A stretch of 7,233 bases of DNA from an uncultured Lachnobacterium sp. (GCA_900548765.1 URLU01000113.1:1-7233), one strand, 5' to 3'. Positions 1-6,649 are shown, counted from the stretch's first letter. The notes: generated by a model not told the origin, from the letters alone. Made by a program: numbers and translations.

Positions 1-495
1 ATGGAGCAGTTTGCCAGAAATGAAATCCAGATTCTTGTATCCACCACAGTAGTTGAGGTAGGGGTAAATGTGCCTAATGCCACGGTTATGATGATTGAGG
101 ATGCCAATAAATTTGGTCTTGCCCAACTCCACCAGCTCAGAGGCAGAGTGGGAAGAGGAGATTCACAATCCTATTGCATTATGATTAATTCTTCTAATTC
201 CAAGAATGCTAAAAAACGTCTGGAAATCCTTAATAATTCAAATGATGGATTTTATATTGCCAGCGAAGACTTAAAACTCAGAGGTCCCGGTGATTTCTTT
301 GGCATACGCCAGAGTGGTGATTTAGCCTTCCAGCTTGCAGATATATATCAGGATGCAGATGTGCTCCAGAATGCATCAGAAGCAGTAAAGGAAGTGCTTT
401 CTGATGACCCTGATTTAAAAAAAGAGGAAAACAGGGCGCTTCGCCTGCAAATGAATAAGTTCATGAACGAACAGATTAAGCGGATGAATTTGTAG
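1..495 (+). CDS. recG: ATP-dependent DNA helicase RecG, C-terminal part (5' end outside window)
   Basis: RecG is a superfamily 2 double-stranded DNA translocase that remodels stalled replication forks and branch-migrates Holliday junctions. Only the last 164 residues are visible. They carry helicase motif V (STTVVEVGVNVPNA, about residues 14-27 of the fragment), motif VI (QLHQLRGRVGRG, 42-53, with the arginine finger region) and the RecG-specific TRG/wedge-coupling segment (SEDLKLRGPGDFFGIRQSG, about 88-106). The family is usually about 680 residues, so roughly three quarters, including the wedge OB-fold and helicase motifs I-IV, lie upstream. The ATG at base 1 matches an internal methionine of the family (the 'M..F' just before motif V), so it is not the start. 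The gene ends in TAG directly against the stop of the convergent rqcH, and its last codons form one arm of a hairpin. The call is firm; only the 5' boundary is unknown. Confidence 0.96.
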   Translation: MEQFARNEIQILVSTTVVEVGVNVPNATVMMIEDANKFGLAQLHQLRGRVGRGDSQSYCIMINSSNSKNAKKRLEILNNSNDGFYIASEDLKLRGPGDFFGIRQSGDLAFQLADIYQDADVLQNASEAVKEVLSDDPDLKKEENRALRLQMNKFMNEQIKRMNL

Positions 496-508
496 TTATT
501 CATCCGCT
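479..508. terminator. Hairpin spanning the stop codons of recG and rqcH; candidate bidirectional terminator
   Basis: The sequence AGCGGATGAAT (479-489) is followed, after an 8-nt loop (490-497), by its perfect reverse complement ATTCATCCGCT (498-508). The 11-bp stem contains the last sense codons of both genes, and the loop holds the recG stop TAG and part of the rqcH stop. Both transcripts would therefore end in the same stem. The flanks are only modestly T-rich (AATTTAAT on the + side, TTAATCTGTT on the - side), so Rho-independent strength is uncertain. A role in 3'-end stability or in limiting convergent read-through is equally possible. Confidence 0.6.
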
Positions 509-2241
509 AATTTAATACCTGAAATATCAGGATGTATGGTCAGTGAGTAGTTGGTGTAATAGACAACAAAGCCCGGAGCACTGCCGTTTGGTTTCTTTAC
601 ATTTTTCTTCTGCAGGTAATCTATCTCAATTTTGTCACTGTCACGTCCCTTAGAGTAGTAGCCTGCCAGTTTCCCGGCTTCTTCAAATACCCTGTCTGGC
701 AGTTCTTCATTATTGGCTTTTACAATCACATGTGAGCCCGGCATGCCCTTGGCATGGAACCACCAGTCATTTCCTGTAGCAAGCTTAAAGGTAAGCTCAT
801 CATTCTGGTAATTGTTTTTTCCCACATATATATCGTAGCCATCCGAAGAAATATAATGGAAGGGTTTGCTTTTGACCTTTACTCTTTTGCCAGAGCGGTT
901 TTTCTTTATGAATCCATATTCTGCCAGTTCTTCCTTAATCTGTACCAAATCATCAGAGGTTACAGCTATGTCCAGAGAGTTCTGGATGGATTCCAGATGG
1001 TCAATCTGATTTTTGGTCTCGATTAAGAGCTCCTGCAGGGCTTCTGCGGTACGTTTTAGCTTACCATACTTGTCAAAATACTTCTGGGAGTTCTCCTGAG
1101 GCGTAAGAGCTGGGTCAAGAGGTATTTTGATTTCTTTATTGTTGTCATAGTAATTGCAGGCTATGAGGCTGTCGGCTCCCTCCTCAACGCCATATCCGTA
1201 GGTGTTTATAAGCTCGCCATAGAGCTTGTATTTTTCTTTTTTTTCGGAATCCTTCATCTGTTTTTGCTGCAGGGCATATTTTTTCTGGTTTCTCTCAAGG
1301 GCTGTAGAGACAATTTTTCTTAAATCCACAGACTTCTGGCGGATTCTTGTATATATATTTTTCTCCCTGTAATAGCTTTCTAAGACTTCTGAGATAGAAG
1401 AGTAGGTATTCTCATCCATACTTTGATATTCTGTCAGCTTAAAGGAATAAAAGTCCTTTGGCTCATTTCCGATTCTATAAATAACAGGGGTGTAGTTATT
1501 GTTTTTGATATCATCCACAAACCATGAAAAATGATTAGCCAGATGCTTAAGCTCATCCTCCGAAAATGAAGCTACCGGCATATCCCCGTCGAGTCCAGCC
1601 CTGTAGGCAAGCTCATTTGCAATCAATGGACTCAGTCCTGTGAATGATGTATACACGGCCTTTGCAAGGCTTGCAGGCTTGCTTTTCAGGATTTCAGGAA
1701 TCTGTGCTTTATCCACTGCCAGAGGATTGAATTTGTCCTCCTGGGTGGCTGGTATGCAGTATTTTTTGCCAGGCAGCACCTCACGGATAGAGCTTACCGA
1801 TGCAGGAACTCGCTTTATGCTGTCTATTATTGTGCCGTCCTCGTCGCAGAATATGATATTTGAGTGCTTGCCCATAAGCTCAATAATCAGCACCTTGTGG
1901 CACAAGTCGCCCATTTCATTTAAGTGTTCTACTTCGATATCAATTATTCTCTCCATATGAGGCTGGTATATTTTTGTGATACGTCCGTTTGCAATGTGTT
2001 TTCTTAAAACCATGCAAAAGGTAGGTGCTGTCATAGGACTTGGCTTATTCTCATCTGTGAGATACACAAAGGGAAGGGAAGCACTGGCAGAAAGTGCCAG
2101 TCTGAAGCTTCCTGCATTGCCCTTACAGGTGAGCAGAAGCTCGTCTGACTCAGGCTGTGCGATTTTACTTATTTTTGAATTTAGTATTGTATTATTCAGT
2201 TCAAATACGAGATTTGAGATTACTACTCCGTCTAATGCCAT
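496..2241 (-). CDS. rqcH: RqcH / NFACT-family ribosome quality control protein (Fbp/FbpA homolog)
   Basis: RqcH binds 50S subunits blocked by peptidyl-tRNA and recruits tRNA-Ala to add C-terminal alanine tails that mark stalled peptides for degradation. Older annotations call it fibronectin-binding protein. At 581 residues it is close to the usual ~570. Domains: NFACT-N from residue 1 (DGVVISNLVFELN; TFCMVLRKHI at 75-83; ELMGKHSNIIF at 121-131), a helix-hairpin-helix region near 180-220, a long charged coiled-coil segment roughly 285-430, and a C-terminal NFACT-R (DUF814) domain about 462-575 with GYDIYVGKNN (468-477), DWWFHAKGMPGSH (492-504) and VKKPNG (548-553). The position of the functional D97-R98 pair of Bacillus subtilis RqcH reads E97-R98 here. 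The start is supported by GGAGGT five bases upstream. No signal peptide is seen, fitting a cytosolic role. It is transcribed alone, convergent with recG and divergent from yicC. Confidence 0.95.
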   Translation of the reverse strand: MALDGVVISNLVFELNNTILNSKISKIAQPESDELLLTCKGNAGSFRLALSASASLPFVYLTDENKPSPMTAPTFCMVLRKHIANGRITKIYQPHMERIIDIEVEHLNEMGDLCHKVLIIELMGKHSNIIFCDEDGTIIDSIKRVPASVSSIREVLPGKKYCIPATQEDKFNPLAVDKAQIPEILKSKPASLAKAVYTSFTGLSPLIANELAYRAGLDGDMPVASFSEDELKHLANHFSWFVDDIKNNNYTPVIYRIGNEPKDFYSFKLTEYQSMDENTYSSISEVLESYYREKNIYTRIRQKSVDLRKIVSTALERNQKKYALQQKQMKDSEKKEKYKLYGELINTYGYGVEEGADSLIACNYYDNNKEIKIPLDPALTPQENSQKYFDKYGKLKRTAEALQELLIETKNQIDHLESIQNSLDIAVTSDDLVQIKEELAEYGFIKKNRSGKRVKVKSKPFHYISSDGYDIYVGKNNYQNDELTFKLATGNDWWFHAKGMPGSHVIVKANNEELPDRVFEEAGKLAGYYSKGRDSDKIEIDYLQKKNVKKPNGSAPGFVVYYTNYSLTIHPDISGIKLADE

Positions 2242-2267
2242 GTTTTACCTCCGAAATATATTCATAT

Positions 2268-2296
2268 ATTATAAATATATTTGACGAAAATCGCAA
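2268..2296 (-). promoter_or_regulatory. Predicted sigma-A promoter of rqcH
   Basis: On the minus strand a -35-like TTGCGA (2291-2296, 4 of 6 matches to TTGACA) is followed after exactly 17 bp by a perfect TATAAT (2268-2273). Transcription would begin near 2261-2262, giving a leader of about 20 nt that contains the GGAGGT ribosome binding site at 2247-2252. The region is AT-rich, so a TATAAT alone would be weak evidence; the correct spacing and position raise confidence. It overlaps the yicC promoter. Confidence 0.65.
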
Positions 2297-2309
2297 GGAA
2301 GGATATAAT
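2281..2309 (+). promoter_or_regulatory. Predicted sigma-A promoter of the yicC-gmk-rpoZ operon
   Basis: TTGACG (2281-2286, 5 of 6 matches to the -35 consensus) and a perfect TATAAT (2304-2309) are separated by 17 bp, the optimal spacing. The expected start is near 2316, giving a leader of about 48 nt before the yicC ATG. The 27 bases upstream (2254-2280) are almost purely A/T and could act as an UP element. Its spacer contains the -35 of the opposing rqcH promoter. Confidence 0.85.
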
Positions 2310-2327
2310 AACATCATCTATGCGTAT

Positions 2328-2347
2328 GTACTTTTTTAAAAAAGTAC
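2328..2347. promoter_or_regulatory. 20-bp perfect palindrome in the yicC leader (candidate operator)
   Basis: The sequence reads GTAC, six T, six A, GTAC and is identical to its own reverse complement over all 20 bases. It lies about 12-31 nt downstream of the predicted yicC start of transcription and ends 16 bases before the yicC ATG, just ahead of the AAAGGA ribosome binding site (2351-2356). It has no T-tract after it, so it does not look like a terminator. It could be a dimeric repressor site or an RNA stem near the ribosome binding site. I do not recognise the motif as that of a known regulator. Confidence 0.55.
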
Positions 2348-2363
2348 TCGAAAGGACAATAAA

Positions 2364-3242
2364 ATGATAAAAAGTATGACAGGATTTGGCCGCTTTGAGG
2401 TTGCAAATGAAAAACGCAAGTTCACAATAGAACTTAAATCCGTAAACCACAGATACCTCGATGTTAACATCAAAATGCCCAAAAAGCTTAATTTTTTTGA
2501 GAGTTCAATCAGAAACCTCTTAAAGGAATATATCGAACGTGGCAAGGTTGATGTATATATAACATACGAGGACTACACAGAGGACAATTACTCGCTGGTC
2601 TACAATTCCGGTCTGGCTGCTGAGTATCTCAAGCATTTGAACAGCATGGCAGAGGAATTCGGACTGGACAATGACATCAGAGTGAGTACCTTGTCTAGAT
2701 ACCCTGACGTGTTCGTCATGGAGGAGCAGGCAATCGACGAGAAAGAGCTCTGGGTTGACTTGGAAAAGGCAATCAGAGGAGCCTGTGAGCAGTTTGTTGC
2801 AAGCAGAATCACAGAGGGAGAGAATCTCAAAAATGATTTATGCAGCAAGCTTGACAATATGCTTACATATGTAGATTTCATAGAGGAGCGTTCACCACTT
2901 ATCATGAAGGATTATCGCACCAGACTTGAGGAAAAACTCAAGGATATACTCAGCGATAAGCAGATTGATGATTCAAGAATCGCCCAGGAAGTCATAATAT
3001 ATGCTGACAAAATCTGTGTTGATGAGGAGACAGTCCGTTTGAGAAGCCATATCCAGACAGCTAAGGACACTCTGACAGCCGGCGGCAGTGTAGGACGAAA
3101 GCTTGACTTTATCGCACAGGAGATGAACAGGGAGGCAAATACTATTCTCTCTAAAGCAAATAATATAGAGATATCTGATACTGGTATTAATTTAAAAACT
3201 GATATTGAAAAAGTCAGAGAACAGATTCAGAATATAGAATAG
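2364..3242 (+). CDS. yicC: YicC/YloC family endoribonuclease
   Basis: YicC-family proteins (YicC in Escherichia coli, YloC in Bacillus subtilis) are reported endoribonucleases; E. coli YicC has been linked to decay of the small RNA RyhB. The 292-residue length is typical. The N-terminal domain opens with the hallmark MIKSMTGFGR (1-10), followed by ELKSVNHRYLDVNIKMPKKL (23-42) and RGKVDV (59-64). The C-terminal DUF1732 domain shows GRKLDFIAQEMNREANT (244-260) and the family's closing VREQIQNIE. The start is fixed by the conserved N-terminus and by AAAGGA seven bases upstream. It is the first gene of the rightward operon, 15 bp ahead of gmk. In B. subtilis the gene remA lies between the corresponding genes; no such frame fits here. 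Family assignment is secure; the RNA targets in this organism are unknown. Confidence 0.95.
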   Translation: MIKSMTGFGRFEVANEKRKFTIELKSVNHRYLDVNIKMPKKLNFFESSIRNLLKEYIERGKVDVYITYEDYTEDNYSLVYNSGLAAEYLKHLNSMAEEFGLDNDIRVSTLSRYPDVFVMEEQAIDEKELWVDLEKAIRGACEQFVASRITEGENLKNDLCSKLDNMLTYVDFIEERSPLIMKDYRTRLEEKLKDILSDKQIDDSRIAQEVIIYADKICVDEETVRLRSHIQTAKDTLTAGGSVGRKLDFIAQEMNREANTILSKANNIEISDTGINLKTDIEKVREQIQNIE

Positions 3243-3257
3243 GAGATAAGGGACAAA

Positions 3258-3920
3258 ATGAGTAACAAAGGTGTTATAGTTGTTATTTCTGGTTTCTCAG
3301 GTGCAGGCAAGGGCACAATAGTTGGCAGGCTTATGGAGAAATACCGTGATAAGTATTCGCTGTCCATATCCGCAACCACCAGACAGCCAAGACCAGGCGA
3401 GGAGCATGGTAAGCATTATTTCTTTATTTCAAAAGAAGAATTTGAAGACATGATTGAGAAAGACAAGTTGGTTGAATATGCTCAGTATGTCGGAAACTAC
3501 TATGGTACTCCAAGGACATATGTAGAGGAAAAATTAAATGCTGGTCAGAATGTAATACTTGAAATTGAGATACAGGGAGCTCTTAAAATTAAAAAGAAAT
3601 TCCCTGACACAAAGCTTTTATTTGTGACAGCTCCAAGTGCTGGGATTTTAAAGGACAGGTTAATCGGCAGAGGAACTGAGACTCCCGATGTGGTAAATGC
3701 AAGACTGAGCAGAGCTTATGAAGAATCATTAGGTGTAGAAGAATACGATTATTTAATCGTAAATGATGTGCTGGATGATGCAGTTGATTTGATTGACAAT
3801 ATCATAACTGCCGAAAATTCTAATCAGAAGGAAGCAGTTGCAGCGCATACAATCACATCTAATTTAGATTTTATAAATAATATGCGAAACGAGCTATTAA
3901 GCTTTTCGAAAGGAGAATAA
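3258..3920 (+). CDS. gmk: Guanylate kinase
   Basis: Guanylate kinase converts GMP and ATP to GDP and ADP, an essential cytosolic step in guanine nucleotide supply. The 220-residue product has the P-loop GFSGAGKGT (12-20), the GMP-binding segment SATTRQPRPGE (38-48) with Y54 following, VEYAQYVGNYYGTP (72-85), EIEIQGA (102-108) and the lid-region arginines in RLIGRGTE. Compared with a usual length of about 205 residues, it has a slightly longer polar tail (about 186-220, NSNQKEA to FSKGE). Ribosome binding site candidates are AAGGGA four bases and AGGAGA about twelve bases before the ATG. The stop lies two bases from the rpoZ start, and the last gmk codons contain the rpoZ ribosome binding site, indicating co-expression. 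In Firmicutes the enzyme is a known target of (p)ppGpp inhibition; nothing in the sequence tests that here. Confidence 0.97.
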   Translation: MSNKGVIVVISGFSGAGKGTIVGRLMEKYRDKYSLSISATTRQPRPGEEHGKHYFFISKEEFEDMIEKDKLVEYAQYVGNYYGTPRTYVEEKLNAGQNVILEIEIQGALKIKKKFPDTKLLFVTAPSAGILKDRLIGRGTETPDVVNARLSRAYEESLGVEEYDYLIVNDVLDDAVDLIDNIITAENSNQKEAVAAHTITSNLDFINNMRNELLSFSKGE

Positions 3921-3922
3921 AC

Positions 3923-4165
3923 ATGATACATCCATCTTATGTAGAATTAATGAAGGTAGTTAATGAAGGCGTAGAAATTGGTGAGGAACCAGTAGTAAAC
4001 AGTCGTTATTCGATTGTAATCGCTGCTGCAAAGAGAGCCCGCCAGCTTATCGACGGAGCTGAGACACAGATTGAGCATCCAAAATGCAATAAGCCATTAT
4101 CTATTGCTGTAGAAGAGTTATATTGTGGCGATGTAAAAATTGTTACTGATGATGAGGATAAATAA
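3923..4165 (+). CDS. rpoZ: DNA-directed RNA polymerase subunit omega
   Basis: Omega is the small subunit that wraps the C-terminal tail of beta' and helps core RNA polymerase assembly. The 80-residue product carries the signature SRYSIVIAAAKRARQLI (about 27-43) and a later KPLSIAVEELYCGDVKI segment (about 57-73) resembling the clostridial form. It begins MIHPSYVELM and lacks the MARVTV-type N-terminus that forms part of the (p)ppGpp site in E. coli omega, as expected for a Firmicute. The ribosome binding site AAAGGAG (3909-3915) lies in the 3' end of gmk, seven bases before the ATG. The gmk-rpoZ order is conserved in many Firmicutes. A terminator-like hairpin follows directly. Confidence 0.95.
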   Translation: MIHPSYVELMKVVNEGVEIGEEPVVNSRYSIVIAAAKRARQLIDGAETQIEHPKCNKPLSIAVEELYCGDVKIVTDDEDK

Positions 4166-4167
4166 TC

Positions 4168-4203
4168 AAAAGGGGATGACATCTTTTGTGTCATTCCTTT
4201 TTT
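4168..4203 (+). terminator. Rho-independent terminator-like hairpin between rpoZ and rimO
   Basis: AAAAGGGGATGACA (4168-4181) pairs with the segment 4189-4202 (TGTCATTCC followed by T residues) across a 7-nt loop, giving a 14-bp stem with two G-U pairs. A run of six T (4198-4203) overlaps the distal stem and provides the U-tract. The hairpin begins two bases after the rpoZ stop and ends eleven bases before the rimO ATG, so it sits inside a run of same-strand genes. It may terminate part of the upstream transcription, lowering expression of rimO and the genes after it. The stem is not GC-rich, so partial rather than full termination is likely. Confidence 0.75.
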
Positions 4204-4214
4204 AGAGAGGTAAT

Positions 4215-5537
4215 ATGAAATTATTATTTATTTCACTGGGCTGCGATAAAAACCTGGTTGACTCTGAGTTTATGATTGGAATGTTAACCCAAGAAGGCAT
4301 CGAGTTAACAGATAATGAAGAGGATGCAGATATCATAATTGTGAATAGCTGCTGTTTTATCGGAGACGCAAAGGAAGAGAGTATAAACACCATACTGGAG
4401 ATGGCTGAGTACAGGAAGCACGGCAAATGTAAATCACTTATTGTAACAGGCTGTCTGGCACAGCGTTATCAGGATGAGGTGCTTAAGGAGATACCAGAGG
4501 TTGATGCAATCCTTGGAACTAACTCTTATGACTCTATTTTTGAAGCTGTAAAGGAGACACTTGACCACCATAAGTACCAGAATCTGCACACTCTGGAGGG
4601 GCTCCCAAGCTTAAATACAAAGCGTGTAGTCACAACCGGCGGACATTTTGCATACTTAAAAATATCCGAGGGCTGCAACAAAAATTGTACATACTGCGTG
4701 ATTCCATCCGTGCGTGGGCGCTACAGAAGTGTTCCTATGGAGGAGCTTGCAGCTCAGGCAAGAGAGCTTGTAGCAGGCGGTGTCAAGGAATTAATCCTTG
4801 TGGCCCAGGAGACAACTTTATATGGTGTGGATTTGTATGGTAAGAAGTCCCTGCACCTGCTTTTGGATGAATTAAACAAAATAGACGGACTCTTCTGGAT
4901 TAGAATAATGTACTGTTATCCGGAGGAAATCTACGAGGAACTAATTGATTCTATTATCAGGAATAAAAAGGTGTGCCATTATCTTGATCTGCCTATACAG
5001 CACTGTAATGACGATATCTTAAAGCGCATGAACAGAAAGACAACTAAGCAGGATATCATCGACATGGCAAATCATTTGAGAGAGCGTATTCCAGACATTA
5101 CCCTGCGTACCACTTTAATCTGTGGTTTTCCGGGAGAGACAGAGGAAGCCCATGAGGAGCTTATGCAGTTTGTAAATGATATGGAGTTTGACAGGCTGGG
5201 AGCTTTCACTTACTCGCCTGAGGAGGGTACCAGGGCATTTGATATGCCGAATCAGATTGATGAGGAAACCAAGGCAGAGTGGCAGGCAGATGTCATGGAA
5301 CTTCAGGAAGAGGTTATTTTTGATAAAAACAAGACCCTTAAGGGCATGGAAACCTATGCTTTTATAGAGGGCAGGGTTGCAGATGAAAATGCCTATATTG
5401 GCAGAACTTACAGGGACGCACCTAATGTTGACGGCTATATTTTTATAAATACTGATGAAGAACTTATGACTGGTGACATTGTAAAAGTCAAGGTTATCGG
5501 TGCATATGAATATGATTTGATAGGAGAGATATTATGA
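4215..5537 (+). CDS. rimO: Ribosomal protein uS12 (S12) aspartate methylthiotransferase RimO
   Basis: RimO is a radical SAM enzyme with two iron-sulfur clusters that adds a methylthio group to a conserved aspartate of ribosomal protein uS12. The 440-residue product has the N-terminal MTTase domain with cluster cysteines C10, C46 and C80 (LGCDKNLVDSE, VNSCCF, VTGCLAQRY), the radical SAM CxxxCxxC at C154, C158 and C161 (EGCNKNCTYC), and a C-terminal TRAM domain (about 370-440) with GRTYRDAPNVDG. LGCDKNLVDSE and the TRAM signature favour RimO over the tRNA-modifying relative MiaB. GAGAGG lies four bases before the ATG, immediately after the upstream hairpin. The 3' end overlaps pgsA by four bases (ATGA). 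No promoter is evident in the short gap, so expression probably depends on read-through from the yicC promoter or on a promoter within rpoZ or further upstream. Confidence 0.96.
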   Translation: MKLLFISLGCDKNLVDSEFMIGMLTQEGIELTDNEEDADIIIVNSCCFIGDAKEESINTILEMAEYRKHGKCKSLIVTGCLAQRYQDEVLKEIPEVDAILGTNSYDSIFEAVKETLDHHKYQNLHTLEGLPSLNTKRVVTTGGHFAYLKISEGCNKNCTYCVIPSVRGRYRSVPMEELAAQARELVAGGVKELILVAQETTLYGVDLYGKKSLHLLLDELNKIDGLFWIRIMYCYPEEIYEELIDSIIRNKKVCHYLDLPIQHCNDDILKRMNRKTTKQDIIDMANHLRERIPDITLRTTLICGFPGETEEAHEELMQFVNDMEFDRLGAFTYSPEEGTRAFDMPNQIDEETKAEWQADVMELQEEVIFDKNKTLKGMETYAFIEGRVADENAYIGRTYRDAPNVDGYIFINTDEELMTGDIVKVKVIGAYEYDLIGEIL

Positions 5538-6076
5538 ATTTACCAAACAAATTAACTTTATTCAGAGTAGTACTTATTCCATTTTTTGTTTTTTTCCTTT
5601 TGGCGCCATACTTTGAGGGTTATGGAAACTACATTGCAGTTGCAATCTTTATCGTGGCAAGCCTTACAGATATGCTTGATGGCAAAATTGCAAGAAAATA
5701 CAATCTTGTGACAAACTTTGGAAAATTTATGGATCCACTGGCAGACAAGCTTCTGGTATGTTCTGCAATGATTTGTCTTATTTCAACAGGACAGCTTCCA
5801 GCATGGATTGTAATAATCATTATTTCAAGAGAATTTATTATCAGCGGTTTCCGTCTTATTGCATCAGATAATGGTGTGGTAATAGCTGCAAGCTACTGGG
5901 GCAAATTCAAGACAACATTCCAGATGCTTATGGTTATTGTCCTAATCATTGATATTCCAAATCCTGTATTTGATGTTATCGGCACTGTATTAATCTATGT
6001 TGCACTTGCCCTTACAATCATTTCACTGATTGATTACATCATTAAAAACAAGGATGTATTAAAGGATCAGAAGTAG
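5534..6076 (+). CDS. pgsA: CDP-diacylglycerol--glycerol-3-phosphate 3-phosphatidyltransferase
   Basis: PgsA makes phosphatidylglycerophosphate from CDP-diacylglycerol and glycerol 3-phosphate, the committed step to phosphatidylglycerol and cardiolipin in the membrane. The 180-residue protein has the full CDP-alcohol phosphotransferase motif: D46, D49, G50, A53, R54, G63, D67 and D71 (DMLDGKIARKYN then FGKFMDPLADK). The typical N-terminus MNLPNKLTLFRVVLIP leads into the first of several hydrophobic segments (approximately 8-25, 33-48, 74-100, 130-145 and 147-170), fitting an integral membrane enzyme. The 4-nt ATGA overlap with rimO and AGGAG seven bases before the ATG point to translational coupling. 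Among CDP-alcohol phosphotransferases, the start and size favour PgsA over phosphatidylserine or cardiolipin synthases; substrate choice is inferred from family resemblance. Confidence 0.93.
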   Translation: MNLPNKLTLFRVVLIPFFVFFLLAPYFEGYGNYIAVAIFIVASLTDMLDGKIARKYNLVTNFGKFMDPLADKLLVCSAMICLISTGQLPAWIVIIIISREFIISGFRLIASDNGVVIAASYWGKFKTTFQMLMVIVLIIDIPNPVFDVIGTVLIYVALALTIISLIDYIIKNKDVLKDQK

Positions 6077-6088
6077 TGGAGGACAGCT

Positions 6089-6649
6089 ATGAGAATTATT
6101 GCAGGAACAGCCAGAAGCCTTCCTCTAAAGACGATTGAGGGAAAAGATACCAGACCGACAACGGACAAGACAAAAGAGACATTATTTAATGTCCTGCAGT
6201 TTGAGGTGCCAGGCTCTTATTTCCTTGATTTATTTGCAGGCAGCGGTCAGATTGGACTTGAGGCTATAAGCCGTGGTGCGAATTATGCCGTCTTTGTTGA
6301 AAATTCAAGAAAAGCCGCAGCCTGTATTGAGGACAATATCCATTTTACCAAATTTGATACTCAGTCAAGGCTGATGACAACGGATGCTGTTACAGCCATC
6401 AAAACTCTTGAGGGAAAGTACAAATTCGACATAATATTTATGGATCCGCCTTATAATAAGGAGCTGGAAAAGGATGTCCTCTATCAGTTACAGGACAGTC
6501 CTTTACTCAAAGAGGACACAACCATTGTAGTTGAGGCTTCACTTGAGACAGATTTTGACTATTTAAGTGAGATTGGTTTTGAAATTGTAAAGACAAAAGC
6601 CTACAAGACCAACCAGCATGTGTTTATAAAGAAAACAGAGGACAAATAA
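6089..6649 (+). CDS. rsmD: 16S rRNA (guanine966-N2)-methyltransferase RsmD
   Basis: RsmD transfers a methyl group from S-adenosylmethionine to N2 of G966 (E. coli numbering) in 16S rRNA, near the P-site in the 30S subunit. The 186-residue product opens with [13 protein letters not shown] and has the family segment [13 protein letters not shown] (22-34), the SAM-binding loop [14 protein letters not shown] (46-59) with acidic E71 ending the second strand (VFVEN), and the catalytic DPPY (119-122). GGAGGA five bases upstream supports the start. It follows pgsA by 12 bp and overlaps coaD by one base (TAATG). The rsmD-coaD pair is a common Firmicutes arrangement, which supports the identity beyond the generic methylase fold. 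Confidence 0.95.
   Translation: MRIIAGTARSLPLKTIEGKDTRPTTDKTKETLFNVLQFEVPGSYFLDLFAGSGQIGLEAISRGANYAVFVENSRKAAACIEDNIHFTKFDTQSRLMTTDAVTAIKTLEGKYKFDIIFMDPPYNKELEKDVLYQLQDSPLLKEDTTIVVEASLETDFDYLSEIGFEIVKTKAYKTNQHVFIKKTEDK

Noticed and set aside
1..3. ATG at the first base as the start of a short gene
   Set aside because: The residues from this ATG align with the middle of the RecG helicase core just before motif V, so it is an internal methionine of a gene cut by the window edge.
2254..2282. Nine-base inverted repeat AAATATATT / AATATATTT around the rqcH -10 region
   Set aside because: The stretch is nearly pure A/T, so such matches are expected by chance; the promoter and a possible UP element explain it sufficiently.
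754..2339. Several open frames of 60-106 codons on the + strand opposite rqcH and its upstream region (754-1026, 1640-1960, 1976-2284, 2157-2339)
   Set aside because: They lie opposite a well-conserved gene, lack convincing ribosome binding sites, and their translations show no recognisable domain. They are explained as mirror frames of rqcH.
2262..2905. Minus-strand open frames over the yicC leader and coding region
   Set aside because: They overlap the promoters or the conserved yicC coding sequence and show no family features of their own.
3921..3922. Possible missing remA or another small gene between yicC, gmk and rpoZ
   Set aside because: The gaps are only 15 bp (yicC-gmk) and 2 bp (gmk-rpoZ), too short for any gene; no frameshifted remnant is present.
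4006..4426. Minus-strand open frames across rpoZ and the start of rimO
   Set aside because: They are antisense to conserved genes and cross the terminator hairpin; no start signal or known motif.
5176..5367. Alternative 63-codon frame on the + strand inside rimO
   Set aside because: It is out of frame with the conserved radical SAM/TRAM protein, and its arginine- and tryptophan-rich translation is typical of a shadow frame.
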